A DNA stretch of 49,918 bases from an uncultured Lachnospiraceae bacterium (GCA_947588845.1 CANQAR010000011.1:1-49918), one strand, 5' to 3'; shown: positions 23,900-32,507, numbered from the stretch's first letter. Numbers and translations are program-made. Notes: generated from the letters alone by a model not told the origin.

Positions 23900-23928
23900 T
23901 TGACTTTTTCCATCGTATACGTTATAGT
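23900..23928 (+). promoter_or_regulatory. promoter of the tRNA-Glu gene
   Basis: TTGACT (23900-23905), a 17-nt spacer and TATAGT (23923-23928), ending 11 nt before the tRNA. Confidence 0.8.
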
Positions 23929-23939
23929 ATCGAGCGTAA

Positions 23940-24011
23940 GGTTCGTTGGTCAAGGGGTTAAGACGCCGCCCTCTCACGGCGGAAACACGAGTTCGATTCT
24001 CGTACGAACTG
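23940..24011 (+). tRNA. tRNA-Glu (anticodon CTC)
   Basis: A 72-nt cloverleaf. The acceptor stem GGTTCGT pairs with ACGAACT (G-U at the end); the D arm contains TGGTCAAGGGGTTA; the anticodon stem CCGCC/GGCGG encloses CTCTCAC, giving anticodon CTC; the T arm is ACGAG-TTCGATT-CTCGT. CCA is not encoded. Own promoter and terminator. Confidence 0.95.
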
Positions 24012-24017
24012 CTTTAT

Positions 24018-24060
24018 AACTGTTCTGTCGCTGAGCAATCAGCCGCAGAGCAGTTTTTTT
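24018..24060 (+). terminator. terminator of the tRNA-Glu gene
   Basis: An imperfect stem from ACTGTTCTG to CAGAGCAGT, with inner GCTGA/TCAGC, is followed by seven T residues. Repeat element C3 starts directly after the T tract. Confidence 0.85.
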
Positions 24061-24061
24061 A

Positions 24062-24235
24062 TGCGCAGGCCCGTGTAAGGAAAATAGCTGCTGACGCAGC
24101 ACACGGGCCGCGCGGCGAGAAGGAGGGAAAACCGTCTCCTGCTCGATCGCAGGCTCAGGCATGGAAATCAGCTGCCGACACAACACGTGGGCCGCGCGGC
24201 GAGAAGGAGGAAAAACCGCCTCCTGCTCGATTCGC
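24062..24235 (-). repeat. two tandem family C repeats (copies 3 and 4)
   Basis: Two head-to-tail units of about 88 bp in minus orientation. Each has a GAGCAGGAG/CTCCTTCTC arm and a long arm. The long arm pairs GGCCCGTGT with ACACGGGCC in one unit, where copy 2 pairs GGCCCAGG with CCTGGGCC, so the pairing is kept while the bases change. The block fills the space between the tRNA terminator and the PHP gene. Confidence 0.75.
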
Positions 24236-24286
24236 AGGAAATCCCGTCGGATTTTTTATCCTGTCTTTTTCCCGGAGGAACTTTTT

Positions 24287-25141
24287 ATGAATCTGATTGA
24301 TCTCCATGTACATTCCAGCAAGTCGGACGGCACGTTGACACCTGCAGAGCTGACAGCTCACGCGGCCGCATCCGGTCTTTGCGCCTATGCTCTCACTGAC
24401 CACGACAATACAGACGGCCTGGAAGAAGCGCTGGCAGCTTCCGCCCGTTACGGAATCGAGGTGGTTCCCGGCATTGAGTTCTCGACAGAATATCTCGGCA
24501 GGGACATCCACATTGTCGGTCTGGAAGCCGATTTTTCACATCCTGACTTTGCCGCCCAGATTCGTTTTTACCGCGACGAACGCTTCCGCAGGAATCTGAA
24601 AATGATACAGAAAATGGCAGATGACGGAATCGATATTTCCTTCGAACAGATGACTTCCTCTTTTGGAAAAACCGTCTGGACGAGGGCGCACTTTGCCCGG
24701 TATCTGATGGATCACGGCTATGTTTCCGGAATGGATGACGCATTCCGCATCTATATCGGGGAAGACTGCCGATATTTCATTCCACGTGAAAAAGTCAGTC
24801 CATTCACAGTCACCGAACAGCTCCGGCAGTACCACGGCATCCCGGTTCTTGCGCATCCTCTCCTCTATCATCTTTCCGATGAGGAACTTCGCAGATTGAT
24901 TGTACAATTGAAAGAAAAAGGGCTGATCGGCATTGAGGTCTATTACGCCCTTCACTCAAAAGAAGAAGAAGCTTATCTGACGGCTCTCGCCAGGGAATAC
25001 AGCCTGCTGCCGTCCGGCGGTTCTGACTTCCACGGTTCCAACAAACCGGATATTCAGATCGGAACAGGCCATGGAAACCTGCAGATTCCTTATTCCATTC
25101 TTGAGAATCTGCGCAGGCACAAAATTCATTCCGAATTTTAA
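24287..25141 (+). CDS. PHP-domain phosphoesterase (YciV/RNase AM-like)
   Basis: A 284-residue PHP-superfamily protein. Metal-binding blocks HVHSSKSDGT (residues 7-16), TDHDN, the Glu/Phe motif GIEFS, an internal HPL and SDFHG near the C-terminus fit the family of E. coli YciV, a 5'-3' exonuclease/phosphatase acting on 3',5'-bisphosphonucleotides and short RNAs. Start chosen at the ATG 8 nt after GGAGGAA; upstream in-frame codons lie in repeat C. It is followed on the same strand by two small-molecule-type genes. Confidence 0.88.
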   Translation: MNLIDLHVHSSKSDGTLTPAELTAHAAASGLCAYALTDHDNTDGLEEALAASARYGIEVVPGIEFSTEYLGRDIHIVGLEADFSHPDFAAQIRFYRDERFRRNLKMIQKMADDGIDISFEQMTSSFGKTVWTRAHFARYLMDHGYVSGMDDAFRIYIGEDCRYFIPREKVSPFTVTEQLRQYHGIPVLAHPLLYHLSDEELRRLIVQLKEKGLIGIEVYYALHSKEEEAYLTALAREYSLLPSGGSDFHGSNKPDIQIGTGHGNLQIPYSILENLRRHKIHSEF

Positions 25142-25295
25142 ATACGTTTTCGCAGAGCATAGCCAGATGAAGAATTACATTCTTCCGCCAGAGCGAATTT
25201 TTTATTTGCCGCCTTCCTGAGCCGGAAGTCCTCTTCCATCTGAACTGCAAACAGTCTGCGGCACAGAACAGCACCAACCATGAAAGGAGATCCGT

Positions 25296-25493
25296 ATGAC
25301 ATTCCGCGACAGATTTATGAAACATGAAGCTGAATTTGACGAGATTTTTGATCTGACCGAGGAGTGGGGGCTCAGCGACGATCTGCGCACGCTTCGCGAA
25401 TATCTCGGCCTTACCGCCGAAGAGGAAGACGTGTGGATCAGTGAGAGTGACGAGGCCCTCGAAGAACTCCTGCTAAAAGAGCGCGGATCCTGA
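25296..25493 (+). CDS. small acidic conserved hypothetical protein (65 aa)
   Basis: A 65-residue, strongly acidic, probably helical protein (MTFRDRFMKHEAEFDEIFD at the start; EEEDVWISESDEALEELL near the end). AAAGGAG lies upstream of the ATG. It sits between the PHP and HAD genes on the same strand, possibly in one transcript. No known function; an adaptor-like role would be a guess. Confidence 0.8.
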   Translation: MTFRDRFMKHEAEFDEIFDLTEEWGLSDDLRTLREYLGLTAEEEDVWISESDEALEELLLKERGS

Positions 25494-25599
25494 TCCGGAA
25501 ACGTTGTCTGCGCGCAGGCATACACAGAAAAGTTTCCACAGCATTCTGCGCCGCAGCTCCCGGAATTTTCCCATGAGAAACAGGAAAGGAATCACTGAC

Positions 25600-26415
25600 A
25601 TGAACACCAGAATTTTATTTACCGACCTTGACGGTACTCTTTTATGCGACGACAATACGATCTCTGAGGGGAACCAGGCCGCTATAGACGAAGCTCTTGC
25701 CGCTGGCCACAAGATCGTCGCCGCGACCGGGCGGCCTCTCCCAAGCGCCAGAATACAGACAGAGCGGCTCGGACTGAATCGGGAAGGCTGTTTCGCAATC
25801 ACCTACAATGGCGGTCTGATTTACGACCTGTACCGGCAGGAAACTCTTTTTGAAAAACCTGTCTCCCGCAAGACGGCGCTGGCCCTGCTGGAAGCCGCAT
25901 CCGCAAGGAAGCTTCACCTCCAGACTTACTCCGACACCCATGTACTTTCCTGTCATGAGACCCAGGAGCTCAAAAAATATTCCGCACACGCTCTGCTGCC
26001 CTATCAGATTCTGAACAACCCATCATCAGAGCTGAAGACGGAGCCGCACAAGCTTCTCGCGATCGATTACAATGACCACGAAAAACTGCTTGCCTATCAG
26101 AGAGAAGTCATTGGAAACTATTCTGACGAACTGACCAGTTTCTTTTCCAATGATTATTTTCTTGAGATTGTCCCTCACGGCATCGACAAAGGATTCGCCG
26201 TCCGATGGCTGTGCAGTTTTCTTGGAATCCCGATCGAATGCTCGGTCGCCGCGGGAGATGCCCAGAATGACATCGCCATGCTGGAAGCCGCGCATATCGG
26301 TGCAGTCATGTGCAATGCGTTCCCCGGAATCAAAGAACATGGCAATTATGTCACGAAAGCTGACAACAATCACGACGGCGTCGCGGAAATCATCCGAAAA
26401 TTTATTTTACCGTGA
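25600..26415 (+). CDS. HAD superfamily phosphatase, Cof subfamily
   Basis: A 271-residue Cof-type HAD hydrolase. Motif I FTDLDGTLL (nucleophile and acid/base Asp, residues 7-15), motif II AATGRP, motif III Lys in PHGIDKG, and motif IV GDAQNDIAML are all present. These enzymes dephosphorylate sugar phosphates or pyridoxal phosphate. Start chosen at the ATG after AGGAAAGGAATC; an ATG nine codons upstream is possible. Confidence 0.9.
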   Translation: MNTRILFTDLDGTLLCDDNTISEGNQAAIDEALAAGHKIVAATGRPLPSARIQTERLGLNREGCFAITYNGGLIYDLYRQETLFEKPVSRKTALALLEAASARKLHLQTYSDTHVLSCHETQELKKYSAHALLPYQILNNPSSELKTEPHKLLAIDYNDHEKLLAYQREVIGNYSDELTSFFSNDYFLEIVPHGIDKGFAVRWLCSFLGIPIECSVAAGDAQNDIAMLEAAHIGAVMCNAFPGIKEHGNYVTKADNNHDGVAEIIRKFILP

Positions 26416-26627
26416 AAGTCCGTCTCTATACAGAGCAGGCGGCAAGCTTGCTTGCCAGACTGGCTCTGTATAAGAGACACAAGCAGGTATGAGCAAAACA
26501 GCGATGCGAACGAACGTGAGCAGCGCAATTTGCGAATACATGCAGGACTGTGAGAGTGCGTAAGCACGGAACAGTCCATGGACTTTCATCCATGGTATTG
26601 CCCGCAGCGCGGGCACGGTCGTTTATG
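26414..26627 (+). ncRNA. dispersed structured repeat, family A copy 2
   Basis: Begins at the stop codon of the HAD gene. A closing stem TGAAAGTCC/GGACTTTCA encloses a long arm GTCTCTATACAGAGC/GCTCTGTATAAGAGAC, an arm GCAGGTAT/ATACATGC, and GGACTGT/ACAGTCC capped by GTGC-GTAA-GCAC. A CCATGG/CCATGG and a GCCCGC/GCGGGC hairpin follow. Compared with copy 1, paired positions change together and the loop stays GNRA. It would be the 3' UTR of the HAD gene or an independent RNA. Confidence 0.65.
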
Positions 26628-26689
26628 ATGCCAGGAGCGAAATCCCTTTTGACTCCGGCATCATTTTATACGAAACGTGCGGACTGTCC

Positions 26690-26790
26690 GCCCGCTCTGT
26701 ATACGGGCAGGAAGCGTTTTTTCCTGCCTGCCCGTTCTGTCCGTGTGCTGCGTCAGCAGCTGTTTTCCTTACACAAGCCTGCGCATTATG
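26690..26790. repeat. diverged family C repeat (copy 5)
   Basis: Contains ACGGGCAGG/CCTGCCTGCCCGT, then CCGTGTGCTGCGTCAGCAGC and CTTACACAAGCCTGCGCAT, the family C order with a weakened long arm. Confidence 0.6.
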
Positions 26791-26792
26791 GC

Positions 26793-26830
26793 ATACAGGC
26801 CGGCCCCGTACACCCGGAGCCGGCCTGTAT
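26793..26830 (+). terminator. strong hairpin, probable terminator
   Basis: ATACAGGCCGGC and GCCGGCCTGTAT form a perfect 12-bp stem followed by TTATT. It probably ends transcription from the HAD gene. Confidence 0.6.
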
Positions 26831-26889
26831 TTATTAAGCCCTCGCGATTAATTGTAATATCTAACCGCTTTTCTATATATTAATACTCC

Positions 26890-27020
26890 CTATATCACAA
26901 TATGCAGGTTCCATGTCCCGCCCTTTTTCGCAATACAGGTAAGGACACTTCCGCTGCTATTGTAACCCATACTGCTGCCGGTCAGCGGAACTGTTTCTTA
27001 ACAGCTCCGCTGGATTGCCC
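26890..27020 (-). pseudogene. possible C-terminal gene remnant
   Basis: On the minus strand a short open stretch encodes a protein-like tail (PLTGSSMGYNSSG, later KKGGTWNLHIV) and ends in TAG, but an upstream in-frame stop leaves no start or ribosome binding site. It lies just downstream of the surface-protein gene and may be the end of a lost neighbour. The rest of this roughly 640-bp gap is filled by repeats A2 and C5 and a hairpin. Confidence 0.3.
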
Positions 27021-27058
27021 GTAAACTGCTCTGTATATGATCTGCCGCAGCAGAAACC

Positions 27059-30000
27059 TCACCGGCGTTTCCTCCTCAGAAACAGAACCAGCAGAACAAT
27101 AAACACCAGTCCGGAGGCCACCAGGATTCCCACAACCATTCCGATCGGTGTTTCATCCCCTGTCTCCACACTCGTTCTCCCGCTGTCCACACGGAACGTC
27201 ACAGACTTTGTATCCACCGTTCCGTCAGGCTTCCACTCACCTTCGGTGTACACATCCCGGTTGTAGATTACCTTCAGCGTATACTCACCGGCTGCGTTGA
27301 TCGCCATTGAAGTCGAATACGGCGCGCCCTGCCATGTACCGGTCACACTGCCGATCTGATAGCTGGCCGGACGATACCGGTAATCTCCCGGATTCGGATT
27401 TGTGTTGTCCATCCCGGCTCCCGAAGCCGTAAACTCAATCGTATCTCCCGTATAGTACTGTCCGCCCTGATCAATATTCTGGATTTTATTGCTGTCAGGA
27501 GAAGGACCATCCGCATACGCGGCTCTCACCACCACATTGGACGCCGGCATTGTAAACGTTGTCTGCGCTCTGCTGCTGTCGGCAAATTCCACATTCCCGC
27601 CATCCGAGGTCCATCCGTCAAACACTCTTCCGCTGGCCGGATAACTGGAGGAAACTGTGACCTTGTCTCCCATGTAATAGTACTGGGCATCGCTGGTCCC
27701 GTTCTCAACAACCAGCTGATACTGAGCTTTCCGGTAATAAGCAGTCAGCCCGACATCCGACGCCGGCATCGTAAATGTCGTCTGGCTCTGAGAAGCATCT
27801 GCAAGAGAAACACTTCCAGCATTCACTTCCCAGTGATCAAACGTCATTCCCGCTTCCGCGTCATTCGCCTGAATCGTCACCGTCGTCCCCGACGTACATT
27901 CCTGATAATCCGCGGTCCCGTAGTTAACCGTTACTTTATATTCAATCCCTTCGTAAACTGCCAGGAAATTCATATCCTCTGTCACAGAAACCTTAACGCT
28001 GCTACTGTATGCCTGATCACCAAGATTTACCTTACCGTCATTGACCACCCATCTGGAAAACTGCTGGCCTTCCGGTCCGGGGTTCGCGGCAACGGTAATG
28101 CTGTCTCCCTCTTCGCAGTCCAGTTCTTTATAGGAACCATTGATCAGGCCATTCGAGACCGTCACGTGATATGTGGCCGGAAGCGGCGTATAATTGGCAG
28201 TCACCTTCACCTTGCCCTCCGGCATGACAAAAGTCGTCTCTGCCGCCTTTGAATCCGCAAACCGAAGTTCCACGGAAGTTCCCGCAATCTCCTGCGTCCC
28301 TGTCCAGTAAGCAAACTGAAGATTCTCCGATTCTCTGTCAGGAGCGGACACCTTCACAGTCTCGCCCGGCACATGTTTGCTTGTCTCCCGGTTTCCGTTT
28401 CCGTAATTCAGAACAACCTTATACTTCACCGTCACATAATCGGCGGCGATCGCAACATCCTCCGCAGGCATTACAAGCGTGGTCACCATTTTGGACGGAT
28501 CGCTGATTACTGCTTTGTCGTTATAGGACACCCATCCGGCAAATGTCATTCCTTTCTGCTCATTCGCCTCGATCGCCACAATCGCGCCGGCCGGATATTC
28601 TCCGCCTCCCCTGCCGTTCTCAACTGTAAGCTTGTAGACCTGCTCTTCTGTGGATGTCTCCGACTCTGTCTGCGGTTCGTTTGTCTGCGGTGCTTCCGTG
28701 GGCGCCTCCGATTCCGTCTGCGGTTCGTTTGTCTGCGGCGCTTCCGTGGGTGCCTCTGATTCTGTCTGCGGCGCTTCCGTGGGCGCCTCCGATTCTGTCT
28801 GCGGTGCTTCCGTAAGCGTTTCCGGTTCCGTCTGCGGTGTCTCTGATTCCGTCTCATCAGCCGCCTGCAGACCACTCGCCTCCGTATACCCGGCTGATAT
28901 CGCAACTGCCGCCGCAGGCATTTCAAACGCGGTCTCCGCAGCTCCCAGATCCTCCAGCGCGGCGTTCAGGCTCGTCACAGCCCACCCGTTAAACAGCAGA
29001 CCTTCCGCCGAACGGTCATTGGCAGTTATCACAACTCTCGTCCCAGGTGCATACTCTCCCGATCCGGTCCCATATTCAACAGACACCGGATATACGTCCG
29101 GCTGCTGCGATGCTTCCGCATAATTCGCAGTCAGAACCAGCGATGCCGCAGGCATCACAAAGCTTATGAACTCCTGAGACGGATCGTCCAGCGTCAGATA
29201 TGAAGAATCCGTCGTCCAGCCTGTAAACTGAAGACCCTCCCCGCTTTTATCATCCGCCGTCAGCCTCACGGCCGTCCCCGCCGCATACTCGGCAGTTCCT
29301 GCACTGTTCTCAACGGTCAGCAGATACGCCGCCTCATCCGCGGGCGTGGCTTCCTGTCCTTCGATCCACAGATCCCCGGAACCATTCACGTCCCCGCCAT
29401 CGATCCACACATCCGCCGATGAACCGGACGCATCCGGCAGCCCGATATTCTGCGAAAGTCCGTCCCCGGAATTTTGTGCAGAGCTGCCGGCCTGATCATA
29501 TGCAGGATCACTGTCCTGACCCGACAGTTCAATATCCAGATCCTGCGCGAAACCTTCTGCCTGCCCCGGCACAGATCCGTCATCCGGATACTCTGAAACA
29601 GCTGTCTGCATATACTGCGCCGTAAGCGTTGCATTCTCCTCCGGCATTGTGAACACGACCGTCGCCGCCGTGCTGTCTTCCAGGCTGACGCTCCACCAGT
29701 TCTCCACATCCCAGCCAGCGAACTGAAGGCCCTCGCCGCTGCGGTCGTCCGCCGTCACACTGACCTGCGCCCCCGCCGCATACTCGCCTGAACCGCTTCC
29801 ATTATTCACCGTCAGCGTATACAGAGAAGACTGGGTATCCGCAGACGGTCCTTCCTCATCCGAAGCTTCCACAGGCTGAATCTCCCCGTTCTGAACTTCC
29901 ACGTACCTGGCGGTGATCACAACTCCGGCGGAAACATCCGGTATGGTAATTGTCTGTTCAGGCTGAGACGGATCGTCAAGGCTGATTCCGGAATCCGGGG

Positions 30001-30463
30001 CTTCCACCGTCCATCCGGAAAACTGCTTTCCTTCCGCCGGATCCGCGGCTTTGATCACAACCTGATCTCCCGGCATACAGCAGGACACATCCTCTGTCTC
30101 ATCGGAATCTTCCCCCGAAGAATAAACCCGGTGAACACCTGCGCCTCCTTCAGAAGATCCTCCTTTCACCGTCAAGGTATATCCCAGGAACGTAAGGCTG
30201 TAATTTCCCGCATCATCCTTCGCAGCTGAATATACCTTTCCACTCTCATTGTTCGTCCACGTGCCTTCCGGCGTATCGGCCGGCGTGCCGTCGACCGTAA
30301 GCGTCCCCGGCGTGACACCGCTCAGGCTTTCCCCCGGAAACAACGCATCGGGAATGGTCCCCGAGGCAAGGTCATACGAGGATGCAGCAGATTCCACGGC
30401 CGGAACCAGCAGCAGTACACAGGCCAGAAGAACGCTCAGAAGCCTTTTCATACTTCTCTTCAT
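27059..30463 (-). CDS. large repeat-rich cell-surface protein
   Basis: A 1134-residue exported protein: signal peptide (MKRSMKRLLSVLLACVLLL), then nine tandem domains of about 70-80 residues resembling the bacterial InlB-type/Flg_new beta repeats. Each begins with Y-x-hydrophobic-V-x-NG/YG, has an F-x-GW core (xGWxV) and ends TFxMPxxxVxxxAxY. Between repeats 4 and 5 is a Pro/Glu/Thr linker built on TESEAPTEAPQ units. The C-terminus has ETGDETP, a hydrophobic segment (IGMVVGILVASGLVFIVLL) and RRKRR, like a variant sortase signal or a simple membrane anchor. Likely a surface adhesin or stalk. Start chosen at the ATG after AAGGG; a consensus promoter lies 145 bp upstream. Confidence 0.9.
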   Translation of the reverse strand: MKRSMKRLLSVLLACVLLLVPAVESAASSYDLASGTIPDALFPGESLSGVTPGTLTVDGTPADTPEGTWTNNESGKVYSAAKDDAGNYSLTFLGYTLTVKGGSSEGGAGVHRVYSSGEDSDETEDVSCCMPGDQVVIKAADPAEGKQFSGWTVEAPDSGISLDDPSQPEQTITIPDVSAGVVITARYVEVQNGEIQPVEASDEEGPSADTQSSLYTLTVNNGSGSGEYAAGAQVSVTADDRSGEGLQFAGWDVENWWSVSLEDSTAATVVFTMPEENATLTAQYMQTAVSEYPDDGSVPGQAEGFAQDLDIELSGQDSDPAYDQAGSSAQNSGDGLSQNIGLPDASGSSADVWIDGGDVNGSGDLWIEGQEATPADEAAYLLTVENSAGTAEYAAGTAVRLTADDKSGEGLQFTGWTTDSSYLTLDDPSQEFISFVMPAASLVLTANYAEASQQPDVYPVSVEYGTGSGEYAPGTRVVITANDRSAEGLLFNGWAVTSLNAALEDLGAAETAFEMPAAAVAISAGYTEASGLQAADETESETPQTEPETLTEAPQTESEAPTEAPQTESEAPTEAPQTNEPQTESEAPTEAPQTNEPQTESETSTEEQVYKLTVENGRGGGEYPAGAIVAIEANEQKGMTFAGWVSYNDKAVISDPSKMVTTLVMPAEDVAIAADYVTVKYKVVLNYGNGNRETSKHVPGETVKVSAPDRESENLQFAYWTGTQEIAGTSVELRFADSKAAETTFVMPEGKVKVTANYTPLPATYHVTVSNGLINGSYKELDCEEGDSITVAANPGPEGQQFSRWVVNDGKVNLGDQAYSSSVKVSVTEDMNFLAVYEGIEYKVTVNYGTADYQECTSGTTVTIQANDAEAGMTFDHWEVNAGSVSLADASQSQTTFTMPASDVGLTAYYRKAQYQLVVENGTSDAQYYYMGDKVTVSSSYPASGRVFDGWTSDGGNVEFADSSRAQTTFTMPASNVVVRAAYADGPSPDSNKIQNIDQGGQYYTGDTIEFTASGAGMDNTNPNPGDYRYRPASYQIGSVTGTWQGAPYSTSMAINAAGEYTLKVIYNRDVYTEGEWKPDGTVDTKSVTFRVDSGRTSVETGDETPIGMVVGILVASGLVFIVLLVLFLRRKRR

Positions 30464-30499
30464 AAACAGTCCCTTCTTTCTATGCAAACTCCATAAATC

Positions 30500-30560
30500 C
30501 TGCTGTTCACTCTGTGACCAGCAGCAGCGCTTCGCAATACACGGAAATCCCGCGCTCCGC
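30500..30560. repeat. family B repeat copy in a 5' leader
   Basis: CTGTTCACTCTGTGACCAGC followed by AGCGCTTCGCAATACACGG lies in the leader of the surface-protein gene. Related copies are at 30726-30770 and 34015-34062, with shorter matches at 20146 and 49849. Confidence 0.6.
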
Positions 30561-30607
30561 CGCATACCGCGGAATATCGCCAAGCGTCACGTTTTCATCG
30601 TAGAAGG

Positions 30608-30636
30608 ATTATAGCATATGAGATTTCCAAAGACAA
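30608..30636 (-). promoter_or_regulatory. promoter of the surface-protein gene
   Basis: TTGTCT (30631-30636), a 17-nt spacer and TATAAT (30608-30613) on the minus strand. The leader is about 140 nt and carries repeat B. Confidence 0.75.
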
Positions 30637-30725
30637 ATAAGAGATACTGCTTACTTTTCTTAAGACTTCATTAAGAACACACGTTCTGAGATTTTTCCAT
30701 GCGGCTTTCCAAAATGATGTAATGG

Positions 30726-30770
30726 TTACTGTTCACTCCGTGGACAGCAGCAACGCTTCGCGATGCACAG
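30726..30770. repeat. family B repeat copy
   Basis: TTACTGTTCACTCCGTGGAC followed by AGCAGCAACGCTTCGCGATGCA, the best-preserved member of family B. It lies between the two divergent promoters of the surface-protein and racemase genes. Confidence 0.65.
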
Positions 30771-30795
30771 ATTACATAATTTACGTATTTTTTCA

Positions 30796-30824
30796 TTGAA
30801 ATTATGTAATTTACGCATTATAAT
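30796..30824 (+). promoter_or_regulatory. promoter of the racemase-like gene
   Basis: TTGAAA (30796-30801), a 17-nt spacer and TATAAT (30819-30824). The sequence AATTTACG(T/C)ATT occurs twice, once just upstream of and once within the spacer, a possible operator pair. The start falls at the first bases of repeat E1. Confidence 0.75.
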
Positions 30825-30828
30825 AATT

Positions 30829-30909
30829 TGATGCTGGGGTCAAAAGGAATTTTGCCCCCATGATGCCACGGATTTCTCCGCACTTCGTGCTCCTGAAATC
30901 CTGGCATCA
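30829..30909. repeat. structured repeat, family E copy 1
   Basis: Two stem-loops: GGGGTCAAAA/TTTTGCCCCC, then TGATGCCACGGATTTC (30861-30876) with GAAATCCTGGCATCA (30895-30909) around GCAC/GTGC. It forms the first 80 nt of the predicted racemase leader. A second copy, with its loop interrupted, lies at 41059-41294. Confidence 0.75.
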
Positions 30910-30992
30910 CAATTTGTAAGTTTAATACGTGCTGACATGCGGGAAAATTGTGCCGTAAAGAGAACTGTCAGCATTCCAAAATGGAGATCCCT

Positions 30993-32393
30993 ATGCAAAA
31001 AAAAGAAACCTGCCCTGTTCTGGAGATCAGCCTGGCCAGACTGGAACACAATCTCCGGGAACTGCTGAAACGCTGCAGCGCCTCCGGAATCCAGGTTGCC
31101 GGAGTGGTCAAGGGCTTTACTGCCCTCCCGGAGATGGTAAAACTGTATGAAACCTGCGGATGCCGCTATATTGCCTCTTCCCGGATCGAGCAGCTTGACC
31201 ACATCAGAAACGCCGGAATCAAAACGCCATTAATGCTGCTCCGCGTTCCCATGCTCTCCGAGCTGGAGGAAGTCATCCGACTCGCCGATATCAGTCTGCA
31301 GAGTGAGCGGGAGGTCCTTCGCGCGCTGAACGAAACGGCAAAACGAATTTTCGCCGGAAACGAAACTCTTTCCGGCAGCCGTCTGGACGAAAATTTAAAT
31401 CATCTCATGGAAACCAGGCGGTTCCCGTCCGGCGTACAATCCGCCGGAACTTCCGATCCGTCCAGAGCCGACAGGCAGTCCGCTGGAATTTCCGATCTGT
31501 CCGGCTCCGGCAGGCAGTCCGCCGGAACTTCCGATCCGTCCAGAGCCGACAGGCAGTCCGCCGGAACTTCCGATCTGTCCGGCTCCGGCAGGCAGTCCGC
31601 CGAAACTTCCGATCTGTCCAGAGCCGGTGGGCAGTCCTCTTCCGGCCTTCTGACGCCCCGGCGTCATCAGGTCATTCTCATGGCTGATCTGGGCGACCTG
31701 CGGGAAGGCTTCTGGGACAGACAGGAACTGATCGATACCGCTCTCTGGATCGAGCGCGAACTGCCTTGCCTTGCGCTTGCCGGCATCGGAACAAACCTGA
31801 CCTGCTACGGCTCCGTAAAAGCGACGCCCGAAAAAATGCAGGAACTGCTGTCTCTCGCCGGAGAAGTGGAAGCCGCAATCGGCCGGAAGCTGGAATACGT
31901 CTGCGGCGGCGCTTCCTCCTCCCTGCACATGGTTCTGGAAAACACAATGCCCGCGGGCATCAATCTGCTGCGGCTGGGCGAGAGCATTCCTCTCGGTCAT
32001 TTTCTCGGTTGTGAAATGAATTTTATGTATAGAAATGTCCTCACGCTGAAAGCGGAGATAATAGAAGTGAAAGACAAGCCAAGCTTTCCCATCGGAGAGC
32101 TGACGGCGGATGCTTTCGGACGGGTACAGACCTACACAGACCGCGGCATCCGCAGACGGGCTCTGGCCGCGATCGGCCGGGCGGATTACGGCGACCCGTC
32201 AGACCTGAAACCGCGCATGAAAGGGATTGAAGTAGTCGGCGCTTCCTCCGACCACACAATCCTCGACGTGGAAGCCGTAAAAGACCAGATCCGCGTCGGA
32301 AACATACTGGAATTTGACCTGACCTACGCTTCCATGGTATACCTGACAAACACGGAAAGCGTACGGATCAAATTCGTCGGCGAACCTGAATAA
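30993..32393 (+). CDS. alanine/ornithine racemase-like PLP protein with repeat insertion
   Basis: A 466-residue protein of the alanine racemase N-terminal (PLP TIM barrel) family, closest in style to ornithine/amino-acid racemases of Clostridia: ISLARLEHNLRELL, then AGVVKGF with the PLP-binding Lys, SSRIEQL, VILMADLGDLREGF, and VCGGASSSLHMV for phosphate binding. A Ser/Gly/Arg-rich insertion of five 13-residue repeats (SAGTSDPSRADRQ type; 39-bp units from 31440 to 31634) is placed within the barrel. The family is normally about 350-400 residues, and the insertion accounts for most of the excess. GGAG lies before the chosen ATG. It is divergent from the surface-protein gene. Confidence 0.85.
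   Translation: MQKKETCPVLEISLARLEHNLRELLKRCSASGIQVAGVVKGFTALPEMVKLYETCGCRYIASSRIEQLDHIRNAGIKTPLMLLRVPMLSELEEVIRLADISLQSEREVLRALNETAKRIFAGNETLSGSRLDENLNHLMETRRFPSGVQSAGTSDPSRADRQSAGISDLSGSGRQSAGTSDPSRADRQSAGTSDLSGSGRQSAETSDLSRAGGQSSSGLLTPRRHQVILMADLGDLREGFWDRQELIDTALWIERELPCLALAGIGTNLTCYGSVKATPEKMQELLSLAGEVEAAIGRKLEYVCGGASSSLHMVLENTMPAGINLLRLGESIPLGHFLGCEMNFMYRNVLTLKAEIIEVKDKPSFPIGELTADAFGRVQTYTDRGIRRRALAAIGRADYGDPSDLKPRMKGIEVVGASSDHTILDVEAVKDQIRVGNILEFDLTYASMVYLTNTESVRIKFVGEPE
31440..31634 (+). repeat. 39-bp coding tandem repeat (5 copies) in the racemase gene
   Basis: Five units of exactly 39 bp start at 31440, 31479, 31518, 31557 and 31596. Units 1 and 3 are of the DPSRADRQ type, and 2 and 4 of the DLSGSGRQ type, so the array looks like a duplicated 78-bp pair plus a diverged fifth unit. 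All are in frame. Confidence 0.95.
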
Positions 32394-32442
32394 ATCCTGC
32401 GCTGCAGTACAGCCGTGGCAGGTTTTTCTCTGTTTTTCTTTT

Positions 32443-32507
32443 AAAAAATGCCTTCGGCATATCAACTCCCCTCCCCCTCACTCATGAGGGGAGAAGGCAT
32501 TTTTTTG
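32443..32507. terminator. bidirectional terminator
   Basis: AAAAAATGCCTTC and GAAGGCATTTTTTT flank an inner CTCCCCTC/GAGGGGAG stem. With A and T runs on both sides it can end transcription in either direction, here after the racemase gene. Confidence 0.85.

Noticed and set aside
28660-28850. Possible CRISPR or non-coding repeat in the surface-protein gene
   Set aside because: The units encode a Thr/Glu/Ser/Ala/Pro linker in frame; there are no unique spacers.
31440-31634. Possible CRISPR array
   Set aside because: Units are contiguous 39-bp direct repeats without spacers and are translated in frame as part of the racemase.
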